In this document: positions 1 through 12,350 of the stretch, one piece after another | Layout: each line of letters starts with the position of its first letter | How positions within the stretch are numbered: position 1 is the first letter of the stretch | Source of the DNA: Acheta domesticus | Lineage: Eukaryota; Arthropoda; Insecta; Orthoptera; Gryllidae | DNA length: 64,000 nucleotides | Reading direction: 5' to 3' | Assembly: GCA_031308135.1 (NCBI GenBank) | Contig: JAHLJT010009419.1 | Span: 31,958,869-32,022,868, forward strand | Notes under the pieces: model-generated | The model's database searches: none | What the model was told of the DNA's origin: nothing | What the model saw: only the letters and a program-made list of their open reading frames with translations | Program-made: the position numbers and the translations under genes

Positions 1-169
1 TGTCAGGATCGTCTCTCTCGATCAAAAAAAGGTTTTAGATCAAACATGTATTTTTAGTGTAGGATTCGAAAATGCAATAGAAAGTCGGGGTTTCCTTTTA
101 AGATTTCAAAGTTTTGAAATATTTGGGACGACTTTTAGAAACTAGTAGTGCTACAGAATGGCATAGACT

Positions 170-1740
170 TTTCTGGTTTAGTTTTCTATTTCCTTGGGTT
201 TGCGCTAGTATTCGGAATTGCCACATACTCTTGCCAGCTGCCATCTATCACCGCACAAACTACACTTTTTTGACGTTTTCTTAATTTTTCGGTTTCCTAA
301 TGGTAGAATCGAAATATTCATTTTAAAATATTAAATAACACAATAACCTAATTCTAAATGTCAATTTTCTCTTAAACATTTTGTGCCATTTTAAGAAAAT
401 GGCGTTTTAGCGCTACTAAAAATACGAAATTTGAAGCTCTTTTTCACAGAAAATGTTTGAGTTCTCAAAATTTGAAGTCATTTCAAACACATACACTCAC
501 AAATATAATAATGTTTACCAATTACTGGTAATATTAAAAATGTGAGAGATCTTTCAAAAAATTACATTTGTGCAATTTTTGAAAAACCAAAAACATACTT
601 CATTATAAACCTTACGTCATATCAAAGAGTGCATTTAGCTCTATCCGATAGAAAAGTTTGAAGAAATTTTTTTTAATCATTTATGAGAAAATGGCGTTTG
701 AAAATGCGGAATTTTGAGCTAGTTTTCACAATCAACTGTCGTTTTCGAGAATCTATACTTGGCATTATTTAAAGCACATGTACTCATACATATAATAGAG
801 TGAACAAAGCGCCGCTAATGTAAATATTATGGCCGTGAGAGACATGTCAAAAAATTATATTTTTGCAATTTTTGAAAAAAAGAATACATCAATATGGATT
901 TTATGTCATCTGATAGAGTACATTTACCATTATCCCTACAACAAGTTTAAAGAAAAAGTTTGGACCTATTTTTGAGAAAATCTAGTTTTTGTAATTTTAT
1001 AAAATTGCACATATTGCACGCAATATTGCGCGAAAACTACTCCAATTTTCAAAACAATATATATCATCTTAAAAAAAAGAACTTACTTCGGAGAACACAT
1101 TTTATTTGATGGAAAAATCACAAAATCTTCAATTTTGTAGTTGAAGAAAGACGTCGAAAAAAATTCAACTTTCACAATTTTCGAAAATTCAGAGTTATCC
1201 GTGAAAATCTGACCTATGCCATCTTAATAAGTGTATTTTACTCTATTCATACCAGAAATTTACAGAAAAAATTTGGAGCCGATTTTGAGAAACGTTTGAA
1301 AATATCCAGGGGGCTTCATGTAAAGTACCCTCAAATTTTGAAGAAAGTTTTTCAAAATCGAGGCACCTCGAGTGGACGCAGATCGACGGGGGAATATCCA
1401 TTTTGGAAGAAATCGCAAGTATGGTTAACGCGCTTGTGTTGGTCACAGACGGACGGACAGATAGACGGACGGACGTTTTCCTTTCAATTGTGTTTTTGGT
1501 ATCAAGGACTCACAAAAGACGGTTTCTAGCTACACCACGGGGATTGTTTTTGCTTAAATGAGCTTCTGGTTTTATCCACTTTTTCGTTGTCACGGCCCGG
1601 CAATTAATTTTTTCCGCCGAAAATTCGCCATTTTTTCACGCAGCTTTACACAGCTTTCCCTATACCACGTATATCACTCCGTGTATATGTACGTATATCA
1701 CTCCGTGTATACGTACGTATACGGGGAAGTAAAAAGGCTT
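170..1740 (+). repeat. AIR interspersed repeat, copy 1 (longest, reference orientation)
   Basis: AT-rich non-coding repeat of about 1.57 kb. It starts near a CTTGCCAGCTGCCATC block (about 230) followed by a TTTCGGTTTCCTAATGGTAGAA block. It ends in a run of GACGGACGGACG units (1448-1474), a GGTATCAAGGACTC block, and a palindromic CGTATACGTACGTATACGGG terminus followed by AAGTAAAAAGGC (1705-1738). The same blocks, in the same order, recur inverted at 9330-10880 and directly at 29215-30080, which defines it as an interspersed family. No frame shows a recognisable transposase, reverse transcriptase or helicase. The class is unknown; it behaves like an old non-autonomous element. Confidence 0.8.
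1668..1725 (+). repeat. 24-bp tandem duplication at the AIR terminus
   Basis: Two nearly identical 24-bp units (1668-1691 and 1692-1715, each starting CGTATATCACTCCGTGTATA) are followed by the first bases of a third. They form a run rich in the self-complementary GTATAC/GTACGTAC motif. The inverted AIR copy at 9330 carries an equivalent single unit near 9346-9385, so the duplication is specific to copy 1. Confidence 0.85.
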
Positions 1741-2143
1741 TTGTGTACTTCAACTTACCAGCGTTAGTGAAAAGTGATAATTTACTATGTATTATTTATA
1801 ATCTTGTTTACTATAAATTATTGTCCTTTTGTGGCATAACAAGGATCGTTACAACTCTACTCGTTGAATGATAAACACACATTTTTAGAAAAAGAAAAGA
1901 TTTTTAACAATATAGTTCTACGTAACTTTGTACCTCTGAGGATGGACGAATCACAGGACAGTATGTTATTTAACATTAGGTTAAAAATTGATTTTATAAT
2001 AAACTTTGAGGGAACAAATGAAAACTTTCATTCGGCCGGAGGCGCATTTCCTTCAATCTGAATTGCAATATAGCGTTCATTATTGGCGGCCTTGTAATCT
2101 GGATTCAGACGCTGGTGGTCGTTTTGGCATTTTACTTAGATCT
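1741..2143. other. AT-rich spacer, nothing recognised
   Basis: Low-GC sequence with only short accidental frames and no repeat or RNA gene that I can identify. Confidence 0.6.
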
Positions 2144-2188
2144 ATAATAATAATAATAATTATTATTATTATTATTATTATTATTATA
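2144..2188. repeat. (TAA)n/(TTA)n palindromic microsatellite
   Basis: A (TAA)5-6 run switches directly into a (TTA)9 run, so the tract is self-complementary and can fold into a perfect hairpin. Confidence 0.95.
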
Positions 2189-3204
2189 GCTTTCAATTGC
2201 TACTGAATATTATCATTGTAAAGAGGTGAGCAGTACGATGCAATATGCTTCACCAAACGAAAGAGAGAGAAAGAACTCGGATGAAATAGCAGTGAAGGTG
2301 AAGTGAAGATGGTGATATCATCAGAAGATAGAAACATTTAAAAGGATCGAAAGCGAATAGAAATGGACGTGAAATGAAGCGAAGTGGAAAGGAGATACTT
2401 GAGCTGAATCAGGCCACATCAAAGTACGAAATCTTTCAACAGCGAAATGTATAGGACGGGAGACAAGGACAAGTCTGTAAATGGGTCACGAGACTTTTCC
2501 CAACTGAGGTAAATAAAAAGAGAATTACGCTATTACCCAAACTGCAAGATACCGTGAGCATGATACAATAAATAAAACGAAAGGAAAATGTAAGCCTGTT
2601 GCACACGGTAAGATTTATTATCGAATTAGTTTTTTGAACGCACATAGAACGTTTTACGGTACGCAACGAAATGAAATGAAATGGAACGTTTCATAAAACA
2701 AGTGGTTTTTACAAAAAAACGGTCTCTATAAAAAATCGTACAATTGTTTGGCCTGCTACCTATGAAGAATATTGTGTACCAAAATGAGAGGTAACTTATC
2801 TGCATTTGCTTCCGTGAATATTGGTGAGTGCTGATTTGGTTCGTGCATAAAATTATTTGGTGGATTAGGACATATTGTTCTATTCAATTTCATTTATGAA
2901 ACTCTGAAATCTAACATTGAGCAAGTAAGATTTTATAAAATTTATATTTACAAAATATTTTATTTCAAAATACTACAGAAAATATTACCATGTGCAACAG
3001 CCAGTAAATTTGACCCAATAAAAGGAAGAAAACGAACATGATAAACTCGGGAAATTACAGACCGGTTCGTGAAATGACAAAAATATAAAGCTACGAAAAG
3101 TATCGAATTCGAATCAGGAACATAGGGAAGCGAAACAAAGTGAAATCGAGTTATATGGAAACGAGAAAATGGGGTTGTATCATCCCACACGAACGTGTGA
3201 AATC
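2189..3204. other. AT-rich spacer, purine-leaning
   Basis: Contains scattered GAAATGAAATGAA-like and AAGTGAAG-like runs between 2230 and 2700. No coding signature, tRNA or repeat shared with the rest of the window was found. Confidence 0.5.
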
Positions 3205-3725
3205 TTCCACCGGGGAAACGAATCGGAGGACAGGCGCGGGCGAGTCGCTGGCCGAGTGACGTCGGCGCGGGCGGGCCTCCAGGGTTCCGCGGGCGCTTGC
3301 GGTAAACGGAGATAATTATATTAGTCGGACGGCGCGACGCGGCGAGCGGGCGGGCGGGCAAAAACAAAGCAGCGCGACAGATACATCGCATTAGTTTCGT
3401 CATGAATAAAGCAGCGGGCGAGCGGCGCGGGCCAGCCTGGGCACCTGCGCTGCCTTGTCAGGACGCGTTACGCCCGACGGCCGGCCCGGAGCTGTCGGCA
3501 GCTGCGGACGGTGTTGCCGATTTTCCACAGTCAGCTTCCCTAATGAGCCGCTAGGAAACGATATTGGAATCGCAGAGACGCGCCGGGCCGCGCCGACTCC
3601 ACGGACATTCTTTTGTGTGGGGCTGTCGCTGGCTACGGCGCTGGAGTGGATGTCCGTGGCTGTCATTCTCCATTATCCGGCTTTCGCGCGTAGAAAATCC
3701 GAACGCCCCTTCAGTTTCCATGGGG
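3205..3725. other. GC-rich CpG island 1
   Basis: About 520 bp with dense CpG dinucleotides (for example GCGGGCGAGCGGCGCG near 3413), flanked abruptly by AT-rich DNA. Frames of about 90-150 codons on both strands follow from low stop-codon frequency and show no domain. Unlike most later islands it has no clear tandem motif, so it is one of the better candidates for a real promoter-associated island. A TATATAA sequence lies just beyond at 3734. Confidence 0.6.
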
Positions 3726-4689
3726 GTGCTTTGTATATAATTTTATTTTCTGCGAGCTGATGAATGAAGCTTCACTGATAAAAGCAATACTTCGCTTTGA
3801 ATATTAGATAAAGGCTGCGAATGGAATGACAGAATGAAGGATTTTACGCAAACTCATCACCAAATATATTACATTCAGTTAATGTGATTTTATATATTTC
3901 TGAGATTGTTTCGTGTCTCAAAATATCAAACTACAAATGCAATCATCATGCGTACGTCAAAAGCCTCATTATTATAAAAATGCTTCATAAAAATTTTATC
4001 CAATATATATCACTTATACAATATACAGTGCATCTATTCGACTATTGTACGGAGTTCGGACACGGCCCCACGCAATTCCCTGACCCGACGGACTGGACCA
4101 TTCCCATGGGACAGTTTTGTACACAAGATCGTCCCAGTTTTCTCTCAGCGCTGATTATTAGTACTTTTTCTATACCTACAAAATTAACTGGAAATGAAAA
4201 TAACATGTTCGTTCAAGTAGAACACTGTATCACTTTGAATGTGTATCATTCTGTGCAGACAGCATCTCTTCGAAACAGAGATTAATGACAATTTGTGGAC
4301 TATCGGAGATTCAAGAGAGGAAATCCGTACGTTCATCTATATGACTGTCTATCCATGAACAAAACTTGTGGATGCAATTAATCAAAAATTTTATTTCCCA
4401 ATTGATATGGTCGAAATCAGTATTCTTCACATTTTAAATAAATATTTTAATTTTGAAGATACTTTACTTGAAACATCTATGACTTCTTTATGTGAGTGAT
4501 TTACTGCTTTCGGGGGTGAGGGTGAACTACTTAGATAATAAGTCTCGTTAGCATAGTTCATGTTATATGTGGTTGTGTTCTTGCGCTGGAAATTCGGTGC
4601 ACACGACGCCTTGCGGTTCTCCTCCTCTTGGTGTTTCCCAAGGCGGGACACTGCGCCAAACAAGAAAAGCTGAAAGCTCCCAAGTATAT
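3726..4689. other. AT-rich spacer, nothing recognised
   Basis: A 133-codon plus-strand frame (3884-4285) has no recognisable domain, no codon bias and no splice context. I do not call it a gene. Confidence 0.5.
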
Positions 4690-5060
4690 AAGCTAAAGCT
4701 TCCCAAAATTTGTGGTAGTCAAGAATATTTTCTAAATTCTCACAGCAATGGCTCCAAACTTGAAAACATTTTTTTATGCTCGACTAGAACAATATTCGTT
4801 TAATAAGATGGCATATGTCCTATTTAAGAGAGAACTCTGAGAAATTTCTGTAAAAATAATCCTTTCAAAACAAAGTACTCTCTCCTATATAACTGAAGAT
4901 TTGTGTAAATTGTTTCTCAAATTTTCAAGTTTACCCAATAAACTTTTGGAGTTCCGTAACTTTCAAAATATCATTTTTTTCGACACTCTTGTGTAACAAC
5001 TGTATTAAAAATTGATAGTTTTTAAATAAAATATTTCTTTAATAATATTCGGAAATTTTT
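4690..5060 (-). repeat. AIR repeat fragment, divergent copy
   Basis: Diverged match in the same orientation as the inverted copy at 9640-9950. Shared blocks are GGCTCCAA, TAAGATGGCATATGTCC (compare TCAAGGTGGCGTAGGTCC near 9800), AACTCTG followed by the fragment ATTTTTTTCGNCA, and TTTAAATAAAAT. Clearly older than the other copies. Confidence 0.6.
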
Positions 5061-5340
5061 AACCTTTAAGACACTGAATGTACACTTTTTTAATAGCAAA
5101 AATTTTCCCGCATTTTGAGTGAAACGGTGACAATGTTTCATCTAAGGTAATACATCACTTTCGCCATTTCGTCCTTCCGCAACAACATTCAGAATTCATT
5201 CTAGCAGTTAGATCACAACCTCAGTACTGGATATTTTAAAACCTTTTTGTAAGAACAGAACACAATTCATTATATTCAGTAGTACCAGGACCATTTTCAT
5301 TCAAACAATGGAATTTAATAAATACATTTATTGATTTATG

Positions 5341-5545
5341 TTGCCGATTCAGGAATGGCGAGACCATTAAAGTGGTAGTGACAACCTCCGACCGAAGTAT
5401 CGCGGGATCGAATTCCGCCTCGGGCCAGGTTGTGTGTGTTTCGTGATTGTGTATGTTGTTTATGTGCAATGTATTTGTGTGTACCACTGTGGTTGGCGTC
5501 AAGAAGGGTATACAGCTGTAAAGGAATAACCAAATCAGTATAAAA
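5341..5545 (+). mobile_element. tRNA-derived SINE, family 2, copy 1
   Basis: A tRNA-like head with a B-box-like GGGATCGAATTCC (about 5403-5415) is followed by CGCCTCGGGCCAGGTTGTGTG. The same head-to-body junction recurs at 28855-28880 (GGGTTGGAGCCCCGCCTCGGGCATGGTTGT). The body then runs through GGCGTCAAGAAGGGTATACAG and an A-rich end. A pol III-transcribed, LINE-mobilised SINE is the natural reading. The A box is degenerate, so it is probably inactive. Confidence 0.7.
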
Positions 5546-6965
5546 ATCGAGTTGGAGGGAAATTAATAAAAAATAAGCCCGCCCCCACGAGCGCCGACCC
5601 CGAAGAAACGGGAAAAGACAAGAATGAAAAATAAACATTGATTATATATTATTAATATATTTAATTTTATAGACATATTTACTCCATAATGATATTTATG
5701 AAGTTCAACATTGCTTAGATCAACAAAATTATTTAATAAATATTATCAGTGACTATTTAATATTAAAAACAGCTGAAATTGTGTTTTCCATCTCTTCTGG
5801 AACAAATTGGTATCTTGCTACATTGAAATACCAACACTCGTAAGTGTATTTCTAAATTACAATGCAAACAGCATGGCATACGGCATTATCATTTTTTTTA
5901 CCTCCTTCGAACCCACGCGCACGAGAGCTGATTTTTCGCGTCGCCTTGCCAATGCAGGGCCTGGGGAAGCAGCGACTTCGCGTCGGCCGCTCTCGCTCAT
6001 ATTTCCCGGGCGACTTCTCTTTTTGCCTGCTGGCGCGCTCGCTTGCGTTTCTGTCGCGACATTTGCACACGTGACACACGAAGAAATTTCTGTCATACGC
6101 CTCGCAGACAAATATCACAGAAAATTGGGCGCAAAGCAACACGCCTCTAAAAGCGAAAAATTCTTTAGGCGTAAAAAGAGAATAGAAATGAAATGTAGTA
6201 CACGAGCAAAAAGTAAGGGAACGGGCGCAGGTATTCAATTAAATACAAACAAAGAAAACAAGAAGAAAGTACGTTAAACAGGAAATCAATAAGAAGAAAC
6301 GAGGGCAAACTAGTATTGATCTGAAAAATGGATAAAATATTAAAAACAACAAATATAACTTTCATACAAAATAAAAGGTAAGTAAAAATCACAAAAAATT
6401 AAAATGTTTACTTGACCCAACATTATTATAGGTTGAAACAATTCGTTGCTAATTAAACTCATTGAAATTTAGATATTTTTAATACTGCTTCTCCTTCTTC
6501 CTTCTCCTTTTCTTTTAGAATGTTTGCGGTGAATATTGTGACGGCTGAACTTTTATTACTAAAGGAAATAATATTAATACAACGAATTTGATGTAAAAGA
6601 CATAAATATATTGAGCTATCAAAACTTCTCAGCGTACACGTTTAGAGAATGTACTTAAAGGGAAGGATATTCCGTCATTGTCCATTCCCATTGCCAGTAA
6701 AGGTCTCTTCCAAGAGGTAACAGAAGTTATGAGTTGTCTCTAACCATGCTGATAATAGTTACGCCAAATAATTAATGAGGTCATAAAACGGAAATGTATG
6801 AAGAGATTCGAACGAAAATAGAGAAATGAGATTTGTTGACAAAAAATATTAAATTACTTAAGTTAACTTCGATCTTCCTGATAAAAGAAATATAGGAAAA
6901 AAACTAAATTGAAATACACATGAAGATTGGGCAAGGCTCCATAAAGTCGCTTAATGAAACAAATT
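5546..6965. other. AT-rich spacer with one small GC patch
   Basis: Mostly AT-rich. A CpG-containing patch at about 5905-6075 opens frames on both strands without recognisable domains. Nothing else was identified. Confidence 0.5.
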
Positions 6966-7754
6966 AACATAAAGGAATTCAGAGGAGAGGCAGGCCAGCG
7001 ATCACTCTTGCAAAGATGGCCTTCGCCAGCCAGAAGCACTAGAAAAGGGGGCACTAGAGAAGGAGGCATGTCAAACGGGGAATGGTGGGGAGATACGGGA
7101 GAAGTGAGTGTGGCGGGGGGGAATGAGCAATGCGGGAAGGAGAGAGGGAGATGGCTAGGAAGGAACGAGAGGGGCGGAGGAGAGCGAGATAGGAGGGTAG
7201 AGTGAGGGGAGGGTAGAGCGAGGTATGGGGAGAGAGGAGGGAGGAGAGTGACATGGTGGGGTGGAGCGAGGGGGCAGGGAGGAGGAAGGGTGCGGGGAGA
7301 AGTGAGTGAGGTGTGAAGGAGAGAGCGAGGGCTAGGAAGCAACGAGAAAAGCGGGGTGAGTGAGAGAGGCAGGGAGAGAGGAGTGGGGAGAACGAGAGCC
7401 AGGGAGAGAAAAGGGGTGGGGAGAGCGAGAGGTCGCGGAAAAGTAAGTGGAGTGGGGAGGAGAGAGAGGGATAGAAAAGAAAGACATAGGCAGGGGAGAG
7501 GGAGGGGTGCATGGAAAGAGAAGGGGTGGCGAGAGAGAGAGGGCGAGGAGGAGCGAGGGGGGATTTGGAGGATGAGGGATGCAGGGTGACCGAGAGGGGC
7601 GGGGACGATCAACAGCAGCGGTGTAGAGAGAGCATGGCGGGGAAGGGCGAGTAGAAGACACGAAGGGATGAGGCTGCGAGGGACAGGAATGGGCGGGGAA
7701 TGGCGGGGAGGTTCAGGTCAATAGAGGGGCGGGAGGAAAGGGGTATAGGAGGGG
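6966..7754. repeat. Purine-rich degenerate low-complexity tract
   Basis: Nearly 800 bp of G/A-dominated sequence made of GAGAGNGAGG- and GGGGAG-like words with no exact period (plus strand purine, minus strand pyrimidine). All long frames here, such as a 249-codon minus frame of Pro/Ser/Leu, reflect this composition and are not genes. Confidence 0.85.
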
Positions 7755-8065
7755 ATGGCAGCGTGCGCACGTCGAGGTCTTGATAGCAGCGCCGCCGTAA
7801 TGAAAACAAGAGAGACCCGCATAGCGCATAGCCGCGGGCTGGCGATCCGCTTGATAAAACAAATTCAATTTGCGGTCGGCGGGGGCGGGGCGAGGGCGCT
7901 GCCACGCACGGCAGGTAGCTCCCTCCCCTCCCCGCCGCCTCCGCGCCACTCGCCGCCAGCACCATCGCTCTGCGCTGCGTGCGCAAGTACAGGGCGCCGC
8001 ACAAGCAGTGGGCGACGCCTCAGCCATCGAGTTACAGTGGCGATACAATGTGTGACGCAGCACAA
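7755..8065. other. GC-rich CpG island 2
   Basis: CpG-dense block directly next to the purine tract. Frames are open on both strands, but nothing encodes a recognisable domain. Confidence 0.6.
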
Positions 8066-9104
8066 GGGAACGAGGGAGGGCGGGGAGGTCAGGAAAGGGT
8101 GAGGAGGGAAATTATATTATTATCATATTCTTTTCGTTCACATTTTTTTGAGCGTCTACTAGGGCTGTCCGTGGTCACAGCGATTGCTTCCTACCTCTGG
8201 GATTAAGGTTGTTTTTCTGGTTTCACCATGTGGAACTTGAGATGGACAGAGTTTGACGCAGGATTTTGGATTCCTCCCCTTCCCATTTCTCTCATATCAT
8301 CATAATGTATGCACTCCATTCATTGATATATTCTCTTTACAACACCCTAACTATGAAATTATAAATTCTAAATATGGCCATGAGGCTGAGGCATCCTCAT
8401 CGTAATAAAGAATAAAAATATGATTAACTGCATATTCTTTTTTATCTTATGATAATTGGGAATATTATTTATTTACAATGAGATACTCATTGAAGATGAG
8501 ACATTGCTAGGGGACTAACACCTAAGTTAAGTTCCTATGCAGACCCCACCACCATTTACAGTACGTTTATGAAAGGCTGACTGCTGAGAAATGCCCAGAA
8601 TCTCAGTACAGAGAATACTCAGTCTAGAGAAAAGAAAGGAGTATTCAACGAGAATTTGATCAGAGTAACAAATCGCTGTTTCATGTTGCGGTACGTGCTG
8701 GTACAAATCGAAAGAAGGTAGGTGTGGTGCTCATGAGATCAAACAACATGATTAAACATGATCATTTGCACGATATTCTATTCTTCTCAATGCATGTAAA
8801 TCCGGGAGGGTTTGTATTTTGACTTTTCGACGTTTTTCACGTATCTCATTTTAAAGACCTTTAGCCTTTCTCTGGCTAGTAAAGAGTTAGAGAATGACAT
8901 CTTCCTATTCATAAATTGATCATCGTCTGAGGCTCATTTTGAGAACACTAAACTATATAATGTACGTTTTTAACAAGTATACATATTCCGGCTTTTTGAA
9001 ATAAAAAGAAACTTTAAGAGTCAATGAAACAAAAATCAATACGATCATATATTTACAGCAAATACCTGGAACATTCATTTGAGTAAATGTTTGCATTCTG
9101 TATG
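8066..9104. other. AT-rich spacer upstream of a candidate promoter
   Basis: No gene, RNA or repeat recognised. It precedes the TATA box at 9105. Confidence 0.5.
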
Positions 9105-9169
9105 TATAAAACGGCCCTTGTCAAACATCAACACAGTCTGCTCGTGGAACAAGTACATCGAAAGTAAGT
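9105..9169 (+). promoter_or_regulatory. Candidate pol II core promoter with a short non-coding exon 1 and splice donor
   Basis: TATAAAA at 9105-9111, then a CACAGTCT initiator-like element whose A (9135) is 30 bp downstream of the TATA start, then a strong donor GAAA|GTAAGT with the intron starting at 9164. Spacing of TATA to initiator is ideal. A first exon of about 29 nt without an ATG is a common arrangement in short arthropod genes such as cuticular protein genes. No downstream exon is recognisable; AIR repeats fill 9330-11480. Seen: the motifs and spacing. Inferred: promoter function. Confidence 0.4.
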
Positions 9170-9329
9170 AAAACTAGATGCCACAATTACACATAATTTG
9201 TTTCATTAGTTGTAGCTTCTGTAATTTTAAAAAATTCAGAGTTCTTTGCAAATAGGATTTTCCCCATTTTTATCGACATATTTCACGCTACCCGATAAAA
9301 GAACTTAACAAAAAGATTTGAAGCCGTTT

Positions 9330-10880
9330 TTACTTTCCCGTATACATACGTACGAGTATAAACGGAGTTATATACGTAGTATAGGTAAAGTTATGTAATG
9401 ATGCGAAAAATCGATTTCGAGATTTCAACGGAAATACACGTTTTGGAGTCCCTTTATACCGAAAAAGTGGTTCATTTCAAAACGTCTGTCTGTCTGTCTG
9501 TCCATCTTCCGTCTGTGCACATCACTAGCGCCTAAATTTCAAGTACGATTTTTTTCTAAGTTGAAGAAACCCCTGTCAATCTCGCTCGAGTCGAAGCTTT
9601 GAGATTTTGAAAATTATTCTTTAAAATTTGGGGGTACTTTGCATGAAACCCCTGGGACATTATCAAAATTTTTTCAAAATTGGCTCCAATTTTGTACTTT
9701 AAATTTTTTGTAAGAATAGAATCCCCCCGGACATTTTAGAAATTTTCTTCAAATTATTTCTTTCAATGTCTTGTAAGAATCGAGTAAAATACACTTATCA
9801 AGGTGGCGTAGGTCCGATTTTCACGGTTAACTCTGGATTTTCGAAAATTGCAAAAGTTAAAATTTTTTTCGTCATCTTTCTCTAATACAAAATTGAAGAT
9901 AGACATTTTGCTTTAAATAAAATTTCTTCTCCAAAATGAGTTCATTAAAGTCCTGTACTTGTTTTTGCAACGTTTAGTAGTTTTCGCGCAATATTGCGTG
10001 CATGATGTGTAATTATAAAAAATTACGAAAACAAAATTATCTCAAAAACGGATCCAAATTTTTTCATTAAACCTTTGGTAGGGATACTGCGTAATGTACT
10101 CTATGAGATGACATAAACATCTTGTTGCTCTATTCTTTTGTTTTCTCAAAAAATACAAAAAATAATTTTTTACTACCTTAGTCTTCGTTAATATTTACAT
10201 TAGCGGCGATTTGTTCACATTATTATATTTATCAGTACATGTGCTTAAAATAATGTCAGATAATGTTTCTCGAAAACTCAACCGTTTTCAGTGAAAACAA
10301 GCTCAAAATCTAAAATTTTCATAAACGCTCAAACGCCATTTTCTCATAAATGTCTCCAAATTGTTTCTTTAAATTTTTCGAACGGAGAGTGCTAATTGTA
10401 CTCTTTAATATGACGTAAAGTTGATTTTGGGGGATTTTTTGTTTTATCAATAATTACACAAATGTATTTTTTTTAACGATCTTTCTCGCCATTAGTTGAC
10501 ACATTTCTATCAAATTGTAAACTCTTTTGTAAGTTAAGATGAGTTAAGATGCTTCAAATGATTGACAACGACGTTATTTGGAAAATTAAACATTTTCTGC
10601 AAAAATTAGCTACAAATTTCGTATTTACAATAGCGCTAAAACGTCATTTGCTTAAAAAAACGGCTTCAAATGTTTCAAATAAAATTGCTATTTAGGACGA
10701 GGTTTTGTTGTTCTTTAATATTCTTAAAATAAAAATTCCGTTCTACTATTAAGAAACCGAAAAATTGTAAGTGTAAGAAAACATACTTTGAGCGGCAAAA
10801 GATGGCAGCTGGCAAGAGTTTGTGTCAAGTCCGAATAGCTAGCCGAGACCAAAGGAAATAGAAAACAAATACAGGAAAGG
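9330..10880 (-). repeat. AIR repeat, copy 2 (inverted, nearly full length)
   Basis: Reverse-complement counterpart of 170-1740. It has the GTATACGTACG-type end and CTTTCCCGTATAC at about 9343-9365, the GTCTGTCTGTCTGTCC run at 9485-9503, and the GATGGCAGCTGGCAAGAG block at 10801-10818. Many substitutions and indels relative to copy 1 indicate an old copy. It abuts a plus-oriented fragment at 10920, forming a head-to-head pair. Confidence 0.8.
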
Positions 10881-10919
10881 CTGAGCTATTTTTATGTTAA
10901 CGCCACTAGTTTAGAAAAT

Positions 10920-11480
10920 GTTTTAAAATTCCCTTTATTTAACTCAATGTTGCACAATAACTTAATATTCTGAAAAAAAACATCACTTCATTTAAAAACT
11001 ATCTTTGAGGAACAGATTTCACTAAGAAAAAATCTATCTTCAATATTGCAGTTGCAGGATACGTCCAAGACTTCTGAATTTTTAAATTTTTGAAAATTCA
11101 GATAATCCAACGGAAATGGGAACTGCGCCATTATTATAAGCGTACTTTATCTATCCCACAAAAAATTTAAACCAAAAATTGGGAGCAATTTTTGAGAAAA
11201 AATGGAAAATGTCATTGATGCTTTATGCAATGTACCTCCCAAAATTAAAATAAGTTTCTAATTCAATGAGCTTCTTCAGCCAGAACAATTGCGGAATTTT
11301 AATTCGGATAAAAAAAGTCATTTTTTTCTCACATTGTGCACAGACAGATGGATGAACAAACAGACGGACAGACGTTTTCTATAAACGAATTCTTCCGTAC
11401 CAGGAGCCGACAAGGTCATTTACTAGATACTGGAACAAGAATTATACACATTTTTACATCATGGATCATCATGATTTTTT
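10920..11480 (+). repeat. AIR repeat, 3' fragment in plus orientation
   Basis: Matches copy 1 from about 1030 to 1540: CTTCAATATTGCAGTTG near 11039, GAAAATTCAGATAATCC, GCGCCATTATTATAAGCG, then the CAGACGGACAGACGTTTTCT run at 11360-11379 and a CGTACCAGGAGCCGAC block. It is truncated at its 5' side, exactly where the inverted copy 2 begins. Confidence 0.75.
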
Positions 11481-12350
11481 GTGCTGAAGAACTGCCGTTT
11501 TGTTGCTGGCTCATTACGTAACTTCCTCTATAGTACGGAAATAATATGGGAGAAAATAAAAAAGGAAGATATTTTTTAACAAATTATACATTTTCTGTAA
11601 ACATTTTTACAATTAAAGAATGGACAGATAAAATATCACAGCCAAATGGGCGTTGCTAAGTTTGAAGACCTTTTCTTGAAAGATATACTATTTTAAATTA
11701 ACTGTTTAACCGTCTTAAATTGCGTAAAAATGCATATGTTATCTTGTGTTCGGATGTTTTCAGAGGGAATGATGTTAAAATATTTTTTAAAAGAGAATTC
11801 GTTATTTTCTATAATCACATTGTAAAATGATTGCTACAAATAGAATATAATATATCAATTTTATATTACAATACGTTATTAAAGGAAAGCAAATCGATCG
11901 CTTGAAATTCATTTATAAGTTTTAAAAATTAACGAAGGTAGTGTATTAATCTGTCCAATATGTACTCATCATGAGGGAAGAATTTATTCATAACTAAACA
12001 GCTATAATACAGAACACATCAACTACATGTATTTAACTTTGGATCTCTCTACTAGAATGATAAATAATTTTATCAAATTTCCATCAATTAGAAAAGAGCA
12101 CGAATTCGAATATTACAAGAAAAACATTATTGGTAACAGTCCACCAAAAACAAAAGGAAAAACAATATTGGCATATAACGAAAATTGACTCTTGCATGCC
12201 CTTCAAACATTTTTTTAAGTATCCGGAAATCGAAACCAATTTCTGAAGCCAGCGTATGTGCTTGTGTGCGTGTGTGTACACTTTTCCGCGCGGTTTTTCC
12301 TCTGGAACCCAGCTGAAATGGAGCGAAGTTGCGCAAATATTGCATGGGCT
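11481..12350. other. AT-rich spacer, nothing recognised
   Basis: No coding, RNA or repeat signal beyond short accidental frames. Confidence 0.5.

Noticed and set aside
3734..3745. TATA box for CpG island 1
   Set aside because: TATATAA is present, but no initiator at the right distance and no donor follow; AT-rich DNA contains many such strings.
6863..7612. 249-codon minus-strand frame rich in Pro, Ser and Leu
   Set aside because: Pure composition of a pyrimidine strand; the same kind of frame appears in every purine-rich island.
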